Assembly (NCBI GenBank): GCA_045133615.1
Contig: JBGUUQ010000069.1
Location: 34,155-98,154 of the forward strand
Direction of reading: 5' to 3'
Length of the DNA stretch: 64,000 bases
Source: M3 sp045133615
GTDB taxonomy: Bacteria > Bacteroidota > Bacteroidia > Bacteroidales > Muribaculaceae
How positions within the stretch are numbered: the first letter of the stretch is position 1; each line of letters begins with the position of its first letter. Below, piece by piece: positions 8,525 to 17,362 of this stretch. The position numbers and the translations under genes were made by a program. The notes under the pieces are model-generated. The model was not told where the DNA came from and did not search any database. It was given only the letters and a program-made list of their open reading frames with translations.

Positions 8525-9420
8525 TCCTCAACTACCTTCATTGAGATGATTTTCACATCCTCTTTCGGGCGGTCATTTCCATCTGTGGCCACTTTTTCAA
8601 TAGCTGCCACAACATCCATACCCGAAACCACTTCGCCATACACCGTATAGTCTCCGTCCAAGTGAGGAGCGCCCCCCACAGTCGTATAAGCCTCCTTCTG
8701 AGCAGCAGTAAGCTTCACCGGATTGGCTGCGGCAATCGCCTCCGTCTCCTTGATAAGCTGCTCTTGCAACGCTGCCAATCCCGCTTGGTCACGATTGCGA
8801 CGCATAGCCATGATTGAGTCGCGATGTTGAGTGGCAAGACCATTGAAAATCGATTGCATATTGCGATTTTCGAGCTGCTTCTCCATCTGCACCATCTGAT
8901 TCTGATTGAGCACACTGCCTGTCACAATATAAAACTGGCAACCGCTCGAACGCTTCTCCGGGTTCACATTATCACCCGTGCGGGCAGCAGCTATCGCACC
9001 ACGCTTATGGAAATATTTCGGATATACGATTTCAGCCTCAAGCGTATAGCCCACATCACCCGAACCGAGCATCTTGCCCGCAGGTGCATTCTTCGATTCC
9101 GGGTCGCCGGCCTGAATCATAAACTGATTGATTACACGGTGAAAGAGCGTACCCTCATACGTACCGTCAGCCACAAGTTTCAAAAAATTGTCGCGATGAC
9201 GAGGAGTATCGCCATATAGACGAATGCGGATTACACCGAGCGAAGTCGTGATATCCACCAATGCATCTTCCTTATTCACTGTTGTAGAGTCCATTATTGT
9301 AGTCGTTTTTTCTGATTTAATACTGTCATTATTTCCTTGCGGCGAATTTGAAGCCGCATCTGTCGTACACGACACCATCGAAGCCAACAGCGTCGCGATA
9401 ATCAAACCCTTACGTCGCAT
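8521..9420 (-). CDS. Cyclophilin-type peptidyl-prolyl isomerase, lipoprotein
   Basis: This 299-residue protein begins with a lipoprotein signal (MRRKGLIIATLLASMVSC, lipobox SMVSC), so the start is placed at 9420; an in-frame ATG at 9426 is nearly equivalent. The mature part is a cyclophilin domain: 'LYGDTPRHRDNFLKLV', 'GTLFHRVINQFMIQAGDP', then 'YTVYGEVVSGMDVV'. An unusual insertion of about 75 residues, Gln/Glu/Lys-rich and helical, splits the domain between 'CQFYIVTG' and 'GGAPHLDGDYT'. It probably assists folding of envelope proteins. It sits between a small unknown gene and an M16 protease in one operon. Confidence 0.9.
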   Translation of the reverse strand: MRRKGLIIATLLASMVSCTTDAASNSPQGNNDSIKSEKTTTIMDSTTVNKEDALVDITTSLGVIRIRLYGDTPRHRDNFLKLVADGTYEGTLFHRVINQFMIQAGDPESKNAPAGKMLGSGDVGYTLEAEIVYPKYFHKRGAIAAARTGDNVNPEKRSSGCQFYIVTGSVLNQNQMVQMEKQLENRNMQSIFNGLATQHRDSIMAMRRNRDQAGLAALQEQLIKETEAIAAANPVKLTAAQKEAYTTVGGAPHLDGDYTVYGEVVSGMDVVAAIEKVATDGNDRPKEDVKIISMKVVEE

Positions 9421-9436
9421 CGTCATTCTCTTTCGA

Positions 9437-9811
9437 TTACATTCCCACAGGGAACATACGTTTATAAATCCGGCGGAAATTATCATCCTTCGCCTTCAAT
9501 TCTTCGACATGCTCCGCATAGTCATTGCCCCAAATAGCTTGGAGCAGATCGCCGATATATCTACGCTCGCGGTCCTTCTCTATTGCAGCGGCAATCAATC
9601 GGTCGATAGCAGGGCGATATTTCTCACCATCGATAAGAAACAGATATCGCGATGCGCTCACGATAAACTGGCCCGTCTTATCGACACCTATCATATTGTC
9701 CACCAACTCATCGAGAGAGTCATCGATATCATTGATATGATTTGCCATATACTCATAAGTAAGCAATCCGTCAGGATCCTTGGCAAGCATTTTCTTCACA
9801 TCTTCTTCCAT
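9437..9811 (-). CDS. Small conserved-looking protein of unknown function
   Basis: This 124-residue acidic, helical protein starts MEEDVKKMLAKDPDGLL. An upstream ATG at 9835 would add 8 residues. It lies only 3 bases from the -7 box (9838-9845), so transcription would begin after it, which favours 9811. No signal peptide or membrane segment is visible. It is the first gene of the operon with the lipoprotein cyclophilin (about 16 bases downstream) and the M16 protease. I do not recognise a domain. Confidence 0.7.
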   Translation of the reverse strand: MEEDVKKMLAKDPDGLLTYEYMANHINDIDDSLDELVDNMIGVDKTGQFIVSASRYLFLIDGEKYRPAIDRLIAAAIEKDRERRYIGDLLQAIWGNDYAEHVEELKAKDDNFRRIYKRMFPVGM

Positions 9812-9837
9812 AATCTTTAAAAAATCATGTTTCACTG

Positions 9838-9845
9838 CAAAGATA
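9838..9845 (-). promoter_or_regulatory. Promoter -7 box of the cyclophilin-protease operon
   Basis: The minus strand reads TATCTTTG, an exact consensus match. It decides the downstream start codon of the first gene (9811 rather than 9835). Confidence 0.65.
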
Positions 9846-9856
9846 GTAATAAATTA

Positions 9857-9904
9857 AAAAAGGGAAGTGCAAATTGGTAATTAAATCCTTGCACTTCCCT
9901 TTTT
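9857..9904 (-). terminator. Terminator of the type IX substrate gene
   Basis: The 16-bp arms (9857-9872 with 9889-9904) pair perfectly: AAAAAGGGAAGTGCAA against its complement, with a 16-base loop. On the minus strand the hairpin follows the stop at 9925 by about 20 bases and ends in a T run. Confidence 0.85.
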
Positions 9905-9924
9905 CGATTATTTACTCTTTATTA

Positions 9925-12900
9925 TCACTTGACTTGCAGTTTTGCTCTCGCATCTTTGCTCTTCACGATGTAGATACCGGCGGGAAGATGCGACACATCT
10001 ATTACACGGCTTTGCTCACCGTCCGACACATTCATCACCTGCCGTCCCATAAGATTGTAAATCGCTATATCACCGTCACCCTCGACAGTCACCTGCGTAT
10101 CAGCCGGATTCGGATAGATACGCATCTCATGTCCGTCAATATTCGTTTCGACAGTCTCCGTAACCACTTCGCCGTGCTTATACGGCACCACGGCAGTAGT
10201 TTCAGCAATGCGGAATTGCCCCGACTCATCGTAGGCATACACACGCAGTCGGTATGTCACCTCAAAGTCCTTTCCTTCCACGCCCTCCGTTTTGTCGGTA
10301 GGATCTATATCATCGATAGGAGCATAGAAAAACGAGTCATTGCTCGACACATCGAGATTCTTGTCATCATTGACCACAAACGTATTATAAGCCTCGTTTG
10401 AAAACGCCACAAGCTCCTCTTCGCCGCCATCGATGCTGCGCCACAACCCATAGTGCGGCATATCATCCACATTGACCCTCAACTGATTCGGGTCGCCCTC
10501 ACCATATTCATACAGATACGCCTCCCAATACTTGATAGTCACATAATGGAACTTACCGTCATGGTTATGATTGTTATATATCGGATTCAGCGACGTAAAT
10601 GCCACATCGACCAGCGGCTCATCCACGCGCACCGACCCATAGGTATTCGTCTTGCCCCCGTTTGTGGCAAAATTACGCGAGAACGTCGTGATTACTATCA
10701 CATATCGGGCATGGAGTTCATCTACCGTACCATCCACGTCCGACACATCATCCACCACCGTTATCAATCCCGCCGAAGCCGATTGCGCCGCACCCGTGGC
10801 ATATCCGTTATGATAAGTTATCACACTGTACGACCCCTCTTGCGTGCGTTGGGCTATCGCAACGATTTCATCATTGCGATACACCGTATAGTCACGTATC
10901 TCCGGGTGATTCTGTGCTTGGAACGTTATATACATTTCATCCGACACCGCCAGCACACCCGCTGTATCCGCTTTGATTTGGTCGGCACTGTACACCCATC
11001 CGTCGACCGTGTAAGTAGTTTTAAACACCGGCACACTCACTATGTTACTGTGCGCCTCCTTCGACCCGTCGGCAATCTCTTTCGCCGCCGTATATGTCAA
11101 CTGATAATAATACCTGTCGGGCTGGTCATTTGTAGCTGTCGATGCGCTGAATTTGTCCACAACCATCAGTTTGTCGTCAAATTCCACCTTAGCCGCATCA
11201 AGGCCCTCCTCCGTATCTGCCGTGCAACTGAGTGTTCCCTTCATGACGGCACCTTCAGGAACCTCTCCCGAAGCATAGTCGATTGTAAACGCAAACGTTC
11301 TCGTCCACGTATCATCGTCATTATTGACAGTCACCACCTCTCCGATTGTCACCGAAGCCACAGCCGTCGAACCGGCGCCCGCCTCATCAAGCATGCGATA
11401 AAACGTCATCACCGTACCCTCCTCAAGATGGAAGCCGGCCACATAATCCACCACATAGCTGTTTTTAGCCACAATCGTATTCACATAATAGTTTTCCTCG
11501 GCACCCTGATAGAAATACTCCGACGAATAGTCCCCATCGATGTCAAGGCGAAGCGACTCAAGAGGGTCATATCCCGGAATCACCACCGAACGCACATTCG
11601 ATTCCACCGGTGTATATCCGTCCATTCCGATTGGCTGCGCCGTCACATAATACATTATTTCGTAGCCGGTCGTATGTTGCGGCTCATAATAGTCGTAGAC
11701 CGGTTCAGTCAATCCTTCAGCCACAAGCGTCACATCACCGTTCACTATTTTATACACCGTATATGTCTCATCTATCTCAAAGTCGATATCCCCATATCTT
11801 GATGTCCAGTCGAGATGGATTGCATAATTGCGAGCCAGCGCATCCTCCTCGGTCATCTCATCCGTGCGAGTGGCGGTTGCCGTGTCGAGCACCACCGTAT
11901 GCAAAAACAGTTTCGGAAGATATTTCGGATTATACCACGTGTAATCCCCATTTGTATCGCGACCTCCGCTGCCGTTTCCGGGAGGCGACGGATGCACAAA
12001 GTCAGGCATCTCCTCCAATATATCGCTCATCGTCCAATACACCAACCTATAATCTGGAATAAACAGACACATATTCAAATCATAATTAGCCGTCTCATAC
12101 AGCGTACCAAGCGAAAGATAATGTCCTCCACCACTTTGGCATATCACCGAAGCACAGTCATGATACACATTCTGAACCTCTCCGTTAAACAACACATCGT
12201 ACACATCATATTGAGGAGACTTATTTCCCGGGCTCAACTCCTCATACATTCCCCGGAAAGGAGCATCACGACCGCCGTCTCTCGCACGACCCTTCGCCAC
12301 AAGGTAAAACTTATTGTATTCACCTTTACAATTGAATATATATCCCGGATTGGTCTCACTATCCACACGCGTCATACCGGTCACGAGACGCACCGACTTC
12401 ATAGTCTCTTTAATAAGCAGCTTGTTTTTTTCGACAGTAGCCGACGGAGTCGAATATCCGTCGAAATCATCTTTTAGATTGATTACAAGCAGAGTAGTTC
12501 CATGTTCATTCGGTATTCCGTATGGATTGTCCTCGTCACTTCCCGTACTGTCAAACTCATCAATTCCCCACGAAGTCAATATATCGCTGCCGCTATTGGT
12601 GCCGTTTGGATAAGGCACGGTATATATTGACTCCGGATCAAGATCACTGTACACCCATTTGGTGCCGGGAATACGTTTGTCGGCATACACCCATTTCAGC
12701 AATTCAAACATCTGATTCGGGTCCGTAGCCTCATCCGTTATGCAACTCGTATGAGTCTCCCCGTCATCATCTGTCCACTCATATGAAAACTGTTGATAGA
12801 AAGCCACGCTCGAATGATCATCCGCCGCGACATCCTTATTTTCAGTAAAAATAAATTGAGCCGACATCTGCACATAGGCAAGTGTCATCAGCACAGTTAA

Positions 12901-12933
12901 CATGCACTTTTCCATAGACTTTGACATAGTCAT
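9925..12933 (-). CDS. Large secreted protein with type IX sorting domain
   Basis: This protein of about 1000 residues has an N-terminal signal peptide ('CMLTVLMTLAYVQMSA' then Gln; in-frame ATGs at 12927 and 12915 are alternative starts). It ends in a classic type A C-terminal sorting domain: 'MRIYPNPADTQVTVEG', 'IYNLMGRQVM', 'LPAGIYIVKS', final Lys. Such domains direct export through the type IX system encoded 3-9 kb away, and are removed by the PorU sortase in known systems. The body is beta-rich with fibronectin-like strands such as 'YTVYRNDEIVAIAQ'. No catalytic domain was recognised; it could be an adhesin or a polysaccharide-associated surface protein. Confidence 0.85.
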   Translation of the reverse strand: MTMSKSMEKCMLTVLMTLAYVQMSAQFIFTENKDVAADDHSSVAFYQQFSYEWTDDDGETHTSCITDEATDPNQMFELLKWVYADKRIPGTKWVYSDLDPESIYTVPYPNGTNSGSDILTSWGIDEFDSTGSDEDNPYGIPNEHGTTLLVINLKDDFDGYSTPSATVEKNKLLIKETMKSVRLVTGMTRVDSETNPGYIFNCKGEYNKFYLVAKGRARDGGRDAPFRGMYEELSPGNKSPQYDVYDVLFNGEVQNVYHDCASVICQSGGGHYLSLGTLYETANYDLNMCLFIPDYRLVYWTMSDILEEMPDFVHPSPPGNGSGGRDTNGDYTWYNPKYLPKLFLHTVVLDTATATRTDEMTEEDALARNYAIHLDWTSRYGDIDFEIDETYTVYKIVNGDVTLVAEGLTEPVYDYYEPQHTTGYEIMYYVTAQPIGMDGYTPVESNVRSVVIPGYDPLESLRLDIDGDYSSEYFYQGAEENYYVNTIVAKNSYVVDYVAGFHLEEGTVMTFYRMLDEAGAGSTAVASVTIGEVVTVNNDDDTWTRTFAFTIDYASGEVPEGAVMKGTLSCTADTEEGLDAAKVEFDDKLMVVDKFSASTATNDQPDRYYYQLTYTAAKEIADGSKEAHSNIVSVPVFKTTYTVDGWVYSADQIKADTAGVLAVSDEMYITFQAQNHPEIRDYTVYRNDEIVAIAQRTQEGSYSVITYHNGYATGAAQSASAGLITVVDDVSDVDGTVDELHARYVIVITTFSRNFATNGGKTNTYGSVRVDEPLVDVAFTSLNPIYNNHNHDGKFHYVTIKYWEAYLYEYGEGDPNQLRVNVDDMPHYGLWRSIDGGEEELVAFSNEAYNTFVVNDDKNLDVSSNDSFFYAPIDDIDPTDKTEGVEGKDFEVTYRLRVYAYDESGQFRIAETTAVVPYKHGEVVTETVETNIDGHEMRIYPNPADTQVTVEGDGDIAIYNLMGRQVMNVSDGEQSRVIDVSHLPAGIYIVKSKDARAKLQVK

Positions 12934-12992
12934 GCACCTTTAGATAATTACTACTCAGGTTGATTTTTTCTCGCAAATTCTTATTATTAGTG

Positions 12993-13000
12993 CAAAGATA
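12993..13000 (-). promoter_or_regulatory. Promoter -7 box of the type IX substrate gene
   Basis: The minus strand reads TATCTTTG, exact consensus, about 60 bases before the coding start. A run of 11 C lies 59 bases further upstream on this strand. Confidence 0.6.
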
Positions 13001-13058
13001 GCGACTAATCGCATATTTCCGACACCCCCGCTAATTAATAAAATTTAAATTGTCGCTA

Positions 13059-13069
13059 CCCCCCCCCCC
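13059..13069. repeat. Homopolymer run of 11 C/G between divergent promoters
   Basis: Eleven consecutive C (plus strand) lie between the promoter of the surface protein (minus) and that of the ABC exporter (plus). Runs of this length are prone to slippage. It is the only G/C tract of this length noticed in the window. Confidence 0.9.
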
Positions 13070-13160
13070 GATTTTAATAAAATTTAACCCAGCACACACC
13101 ACGGCAGCAGAGTCCGCCCCGTCTTTCAACTTCCGATTTTCAACTTTCAACTAAAAAGCC

Positions 13161-13168
13161 TATCTTTG
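13161..13168 (+). promoter_or_regulatory. Promoter -7 box of the ABC exporter
   Basis: TATCTTTG, exact consensus, lies 21 bases before ATG 13190. An in-frame TTG at 13166 is inside the box, so it cannot be the start. Confidence 0.7.
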
Positions 13169-13189
13169 CACCTTAAAATTATTGAATTG

Positions 13190-15016
13190 ATGAAAGATTT
13201 TTGGAAGATACTGTTTCGATTTGTGCCGCCCTACAAGCATTATTTGGCACTCAACATCCTTTTCAACATCCTCGCAGCCATTCTGACGCTATTTTCATTC
13301 GCTGTCATCATCCCCATCCTTGAGATGCTGTTTCAAATCAAGGAAGCCACATACACTTATATGCAACTTGGCGACGCTTCACTCAAAGACGTAGCCATCA
13401 ACAACTTCTACTACTATACACAGGTAGCCATCGAGCAATGGGGACCCTCATTGACACTCGCTCTGCTTGCCACATTGCTCGTCGTCATGACAGCCCTGAA
13501 GACAGGAGTCACCTATCTCAGCTCCTACTTCATCGTCCCGATGCGCTCCGGAATCGTGCGCGACATCCGCAACTACGTCTATGACAAAATAGTCACTCTC
13601 CCCATCGGATTCTTCACCACCGAACGCAAAGGCGACGTGATGGCACGAATGAGCGGCGACGTAGCAGAAATCGAAAACTCCATCATGGCGTCTCTCGACA
13701 TGATGTTTAAAAACCCCGTCATGATACTCGTGTGTCTCGGTATGATGATTGTCATCTCATGGCAACTCACCATATTCGTCCTCCTGTTGCTCCCCATCGC
13801 AGGAATGGTGATGGGACGTGTAGGCAAGCGACTCAAACGCCAATCGCTCGAAGGACAGAACCAGTGGGGACTCCTCATGGCCAACATCGAAGAGACACTC
13901 GGCGGATTGCGCATCATCAAAGCATTCAACGCCGAGCACAAAGTCATCGACCGTTTCCATCGCGAAAATCAGGTATTCTTCAAAATATCCAACCGCATCG
14001 CCCGCCGTCAGTCGCTCGCCCACCCCATGAGCGAATTTCTCGGCACACTCACCATCGCCATCGTCCTATGGTTTGGAGGCTCGCTCATCCTTAGCGGCTC
14101 ATCATCCATCAACGCCGCATCATTCATCTACTACATGGTGATATTCTACAGTATCATCAACCCCGCCAAAGACCTCTCCAAAGCTGCCTACTCCATCCAG
14201 AAAGGTCTCGCATCGATGCAGCGCGTCGACCGCATCCTCGGTGCCGACAACCCCATCAAAGACCCCGCCGAGCCAAAGACAATCGACAACTTCACCGGTG
14301 AGATACGCTACGACAACGTCATTTTCAGCTACTCCGAAAAGCCCGTTATCAACAACGTATCCCTCCACATACCCGCAGGAGCCACCGTTGCCCTCGTCGG
14401 CCAATCAGGTTCAGGCAAATCCACACTCGCCGACCTCCTCCCCCGCTTCTACGACGTCGATTCCGGCTCCATCTCCGTCGACGGTATCGACGTGCGCCAC
14501 CTTCGCGTTCACGACCTACGCGCACTGATGGGCAACGTCAATCAGGAAGCAATCCTCTTCAACGACACATTCTACAACAACATCACCTTCGGCGTGAAAA
14601 ACGCCACAATGGAGCAAGTCATCGAAGCTGCCAAGATAGCCAACGCCCACGAATTCATCATCGAATCCGAGCAAGGCTACGACACCCCCATCGGCGACCG
14701 CGGATGCCGACTCTCCGGAGGACAACGCCAGCGACTCTCCATCGCACGCGCCATCCTCAAAAATCCCCCCATTCTCATCCTTGACGAAGCCACTTCCGCC
14801 CTCGACTCCGAGAGCGAACATGTAGTGCAGGAGGCCCTCGACCGACTGATGAAAAATCGCACCACTCTCGTCATCGCCCATCGTCTCTCCACCATCCGCA
14901 ACGCCGACATCATCTGCGTCATGCACGAAGGACAGATTGTCGAACAAGGCACCCACGACCAACTGATTGCACTCAATCGCTACTACAAGCGACTTGTCGA
15001 TATGCAGAAATTCTGA
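13190..15016 (+). CDS. ABC exporter, fused membrane and ATPase domains (MsbA-like)
   Basis: The 608-residue product has a six-helix exporter membrane domain (about 15-330) followed by an ABC ATPase. Walker A is 'GQSGSGKS', the signature 'LSGGQRQRLSIARAIL', Walker B 'ILILDEATSALD', and the H-loop 'VIAHRLSTI'. This half-transporter would work as a homodimer. The family includes lipid A flippase MsbA and multidrug exporters, and similarity suggests lipid or drug export without fixing the substrate. The start at ATG 13190 avoids the promoter. purN follows after 16 bases. Confidence 0.92.
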   Translation: MKDFWKILFRFVPPYKHYLALNILFNILAAILTLFSFAVIIPILEMLFQIKEATYTYMQLGDASLKDVAINNFYYYTQVAIEQWGPSLTLALLATLLVVMTALKTGVTYLSSYFIVPMRSGIVRDIRNYVYDKIVTLPIGFFTTERKGDVMARMSGDVAEIENSIMASLDMMFKNPVMILVCLGMMIVISWQLTIFVLLLLPIAGMVMGRVGKRLKRQSLEGQNQWGLLMANIEETLGGLRIIKAFNAEHKVIDRFHRENQVFFKISNRIARRQSLAHPMSEFLGTLTIAIVLWFGGSLILSGSSSINAASFIYYMVIFYSIINPAKDLSKAAYSIQKGLASMQRVDRILGADNPIKDPAEPKTIDNFTGEIRYDNVIFSYSEKPVINNVSLHIPAGATVALVGQSGSGKSTLADLLPRFYDVDSGSISVDGIDVRHLRVHDLRALMGNVNQEAILFNDTFYNNITFGVKNATMEQVIEAAKIANAHEFIIESEQGYDTPIGDRGCRLSGGQRQRLSIARAILKNPPILILDEATSALDSESEHVVQEALDRLMKNRTTLVIAHRLSTIRNADIICVMHEGQIVEQGTHDQLIALNRYYKRLVDMQKF

Positions 15017-15032
15017 TTCACTTATATTATAT

Positions 15033-15605
15033 ATGAAAAATATAGCCATACTCGCATCTGGCAGCGGCACCAACGCCGAAGCCATAGTGCGCTATTTCGC
15101 CGACGACAGCAACATTCACGTTGCCATCGTCATCTCCAATCGTGCCAAAGCCGCCGTACACGACCGCATCGCTCCCCTCGGCGTCCCCACAGTCACCCTC
15201 CCCAAAGAGGATTGGGAAGCAGGCATCCCCGTCGTTGAGCTACTGCGCAGCCACAACATCGACCTGATAGTCCTCGCCGGATTCATGCGACGCATCCACG
15301 ACCACATCATCGAAGCCTATCCCAACCGCATCATCAACATCCACCCCTCGCTCCTCCCACGCCACGGAGGTCCCGGAATGTGGGGACATCACGTCCACGA
15401 AGCGGTCCTCGCCGCCGGCGACACCCAAAGTGGCATTACCATCCATCACGTATCCTCCGAAATCGACGGCGGCGACATCATCTTCCAAGCCTCATGCCCC
15501 GTCCACACCGACGACACCCCCGACACCCTCGCCGACCGTGTTCACACCCTCGAACACCGCCACTACCCACAAGTCATCCGTCGGCTCCTCACCCACAAGC
15601 AATAA
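15033..15605 (+). CDS. purN: Phosphoribosylglycinamide formyltransferase
   Basis: This 190-residue enzyme transfers a formyl group from 10-formyl-tetrahydrofolate to GAR in purine synthesis. The motif 'ILASGSGTNAEAIV' binds the GAR phosphate. 'LAGFMRRI' and 'NIHPSLLPRHGG' carry the catalytic Asn-His pair, and 'HHVSSEIDGGDII' supplies the catalytic Asp. ATG 15033 was chosen over an upstream frame extension that overlaps the exporter gene. The length is normal. It precedes the type IX genes without an obvious terminator. Confidence 0.95.
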   Translation: MKNIAILASGSGTNAEAIVRYFADDSNIHVAIVISNRAKAAVHDRIAPLGVPTVTLPKEDWEAGIPVVELLRSHNIDLIVLAGFMRRIHDHIIEAYPNRIINIHPSLLPRHGGPGMWGHHVHEAVLAAGDTQSGITIHHVSSEIDGGDIIFQASCPVHTDDTPDTLADRVHTLEHRHYPQVIRRLLTHKQ

Positions 15606-15656
15606 ATTTCAAATCCCAAAGTGCAATATTTTAATCACCGTCGCGTTAAATCAATA

Positions 15657-16373
15657 ATGACTAAACGACGCAACATATTTCTAATCCTGTTTATCGCACT
15701 GACTGCCATCGCAGGCTCCGCACAGCGCAACGACAAGTTGCTCAACCGACCGTATGCCGACCTGCGCCGTTGGCATCTCGGATTTTCCGTAGGCCTCCAT
15801 GTGCAAGGGCTGCAATTCACCCACAACGGCTACGTCACCGAATCAGGCGAAACATGGTTCATGGAGCAACCCTCCTACTCTCCCGGATTTTGCGTCAACG
15901 GATTGCTCGACCTCCGGCTCAACGACTATTTCAGCGTAAGATTCACCCCCGGCATGTACTTCGGCAACCGCGAAGTCAAGATGATTGACACCACATTCGG
16001 AGGCACAGAAACCCAAAACATCAAGACCAACCTCATAGTACTCCCGCTCGACTTGAAATTTGCCGCACAACGCTACCGCAACGTGCGCCCCTACATGGTC
16101 GGCGGAATAATGCCCGCTTTCGACATTTCCAAAAAGCGCGGCGAAATATTCCAACTCAACACATCCGACTTCTACCTCTCCGTAGGATTCGGCTGCGACT
16201 TCTATCTCCCCTACTTCAAACTCAATCCTGAAATAAAATTCTGCTTCGGTCTCTCCGACGTCATCAACCACGACCGTCCCGACCTCGAAGACGACCCGAC
16301 AAAGCTCAAATTCACCCAATCGCTCACCAAAGCCACTTCAAAAATGGTGGTATTGACATTCTATTTCGAATAA
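15657..16373 (+). CDS. porT: PorT-family outer-membrane protein (type IX secretion)
   Basis: This 238-residue protein has a signal peptide ('IFLILFIALTAIAGSAQ') and a beta-barrel pattern typical of PorT/SprT. It contains 'RRWHLGFSVGLHVQGLQ', 'SVRFTPGMYFG', 'LIVLPLDLKFAAQR' and a C-terminal aromatic strand ending 'VVLTFYFE'. PorT is an outer-membrane component needed for type IX secretion in Porphyromonas. The start at 15657 gives the signal peptide directly; the upstream extension adds an implausible 12 residues. It lies 6 bases before porP in the same operon, which strengthens the assignment over generic outer-membrane barrels. Confidence 0.88.
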   Translation: MTKRRNIFLILFIALTAIAGSAQRNDKLLNRPYADLRRWHLGFSVGLHVQGLQFTHNGYVTESGETWFMEQPSYSPGFCVNGLLDLRLNDYFSVRFTPGMYFGNREVKMIDTTFGGTETQNIKTNLIVLPLDLKFAAQRYRNVRPYMVGGIMPAFDISKKRGEIFQLNTSDFYLSVGFGCDFYLPYFKLNPEIKFCFGLSDVINHDRPDLEDDPTKLKFTQSLTKATSKMVVLTFYFE

Positions 16374-16379
16374 ACCCGG

Positions 16380-17360
16380 ATGCAATCGCTACGCCAACAT
16401 ATAAGCCTGCTGCTCGCCGCTATCGCTCTGCTGCTTCCTCACGAAGCCGCTGCACAAATCGACGCGCAATTCACCCAATATTTTGAAGTACCGGCTTATT
16501 ACAACGCCGCAGCCATCGGCAATACCGACTATCTCCGCATCCGTGGCGGCTCACGTCTCCAATGGGTAGGAATCCCCAAAGCCCCCAAGACATTCATCGT
16601 TGCTGCCGATATGCCACTCAAGCTCCTCAACAAGCGATTCGGCGTAGGGCTCATCATGCAACAGGAGAGCCTCGGTCTCTATAAAAACATGAGCCTCGGA
16701 GCACAAGCCGGCTACAAACTCCATCTCCTCAAAGGCGAACTCTCCATCGGAGTGCAGATTGGATTCATCAACGAATCCTTCTCTGGCACCGAAGTCATCC
16801 TCCCCGACGACGACGAATACCACCAAGGTACCGACGATGCCATACCCACCTCCGACATCTCCGGCAACGCCTTCGACCTCGGACTCGGACTATTCTACAC
16901 CCATCGTCTCTTCTGGGCAGGCATTTCAGCCACACACCTCACCTCGCCCACCATCACCATGTCGACCGATGGTTCAGAAGCCAAAAACTACGAATTTGAA
17001 GCCGGACGCGTACTCTATTTTATGGCCGGCAGCAATATTCCGATAAAAAATACGTTATTTGAAGTACAGCCATCCATGATGGTCAAAACCGACTTCACCT
17101 TCACGCAAGCAGAGATTACCGGTAGAGTTCGCTACAACAAATTCCTCACATTCGGAGTCGGATATCGTCTCGACGATGCCGTTTCCGCTTTGGTGAGTGC
17201 CGAATACAAAAACTTCTTCCTCGGCTACAGCTACGACTACCCCATCTCCGATATCTCGAAAGCGAGCAGTGGAAGCCACGAGATTTTTGCCGGCTACAGG
17301 CTCAAACTCGACCACTCTGAAAAGAATAGAAACAAACACAAGAGCATACGCATAATGTAA
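16380..17360 (+). CDS. porP: PorP/SprF family type IX secretion membrane protein
   Basis: This 326-residue outer-membrane protein has a signal peptide (cleavage near 'HEAAAQIDAQ'). The PorP/SprF family opening is 'QFTQYFEVPAYYNAAAIG', followed by strands such as 'FGVGLIMQQESLGLYKN' and 'LGAQAGYKLHL'. Family members pair with GldK/L/M/N in the type IX trans-envelope complex. It precedes gldK by 2 bases, the order seen in Bacteroidota core clusters. Length matches the family. Confidence 0.93.
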   Translation: MQSLRQHISLLLAAIALLLPHEAAAQIDAQFTQYFEVPAYYNAAAIGNTDYLRIRGGSRLQWVGIPKAPKTFIVAADMPLKLLNKRFGVGLIMQQESLGLYKNMSLGAQAGYKLHLLKGELSIGVQIGFINESFSGTEVILPDDDEYHQGTDDAIPTSDISGNAFDLGLGLFYTHRLFWAGISATHLTSPTITMSTDGSEAKNYEFEAGRVLYFMAGSNIPIKNTLFEVQPSMMVKTDFTFTQAEITGRVRYNKFLTFGVGYRLDDAVSALVSAEYKNFFLGYSYDYPISDISKASSGSHEIFAGYRLKLDHSEKNRNKHKSIRIM

Positions 17361-17362
17361 TT

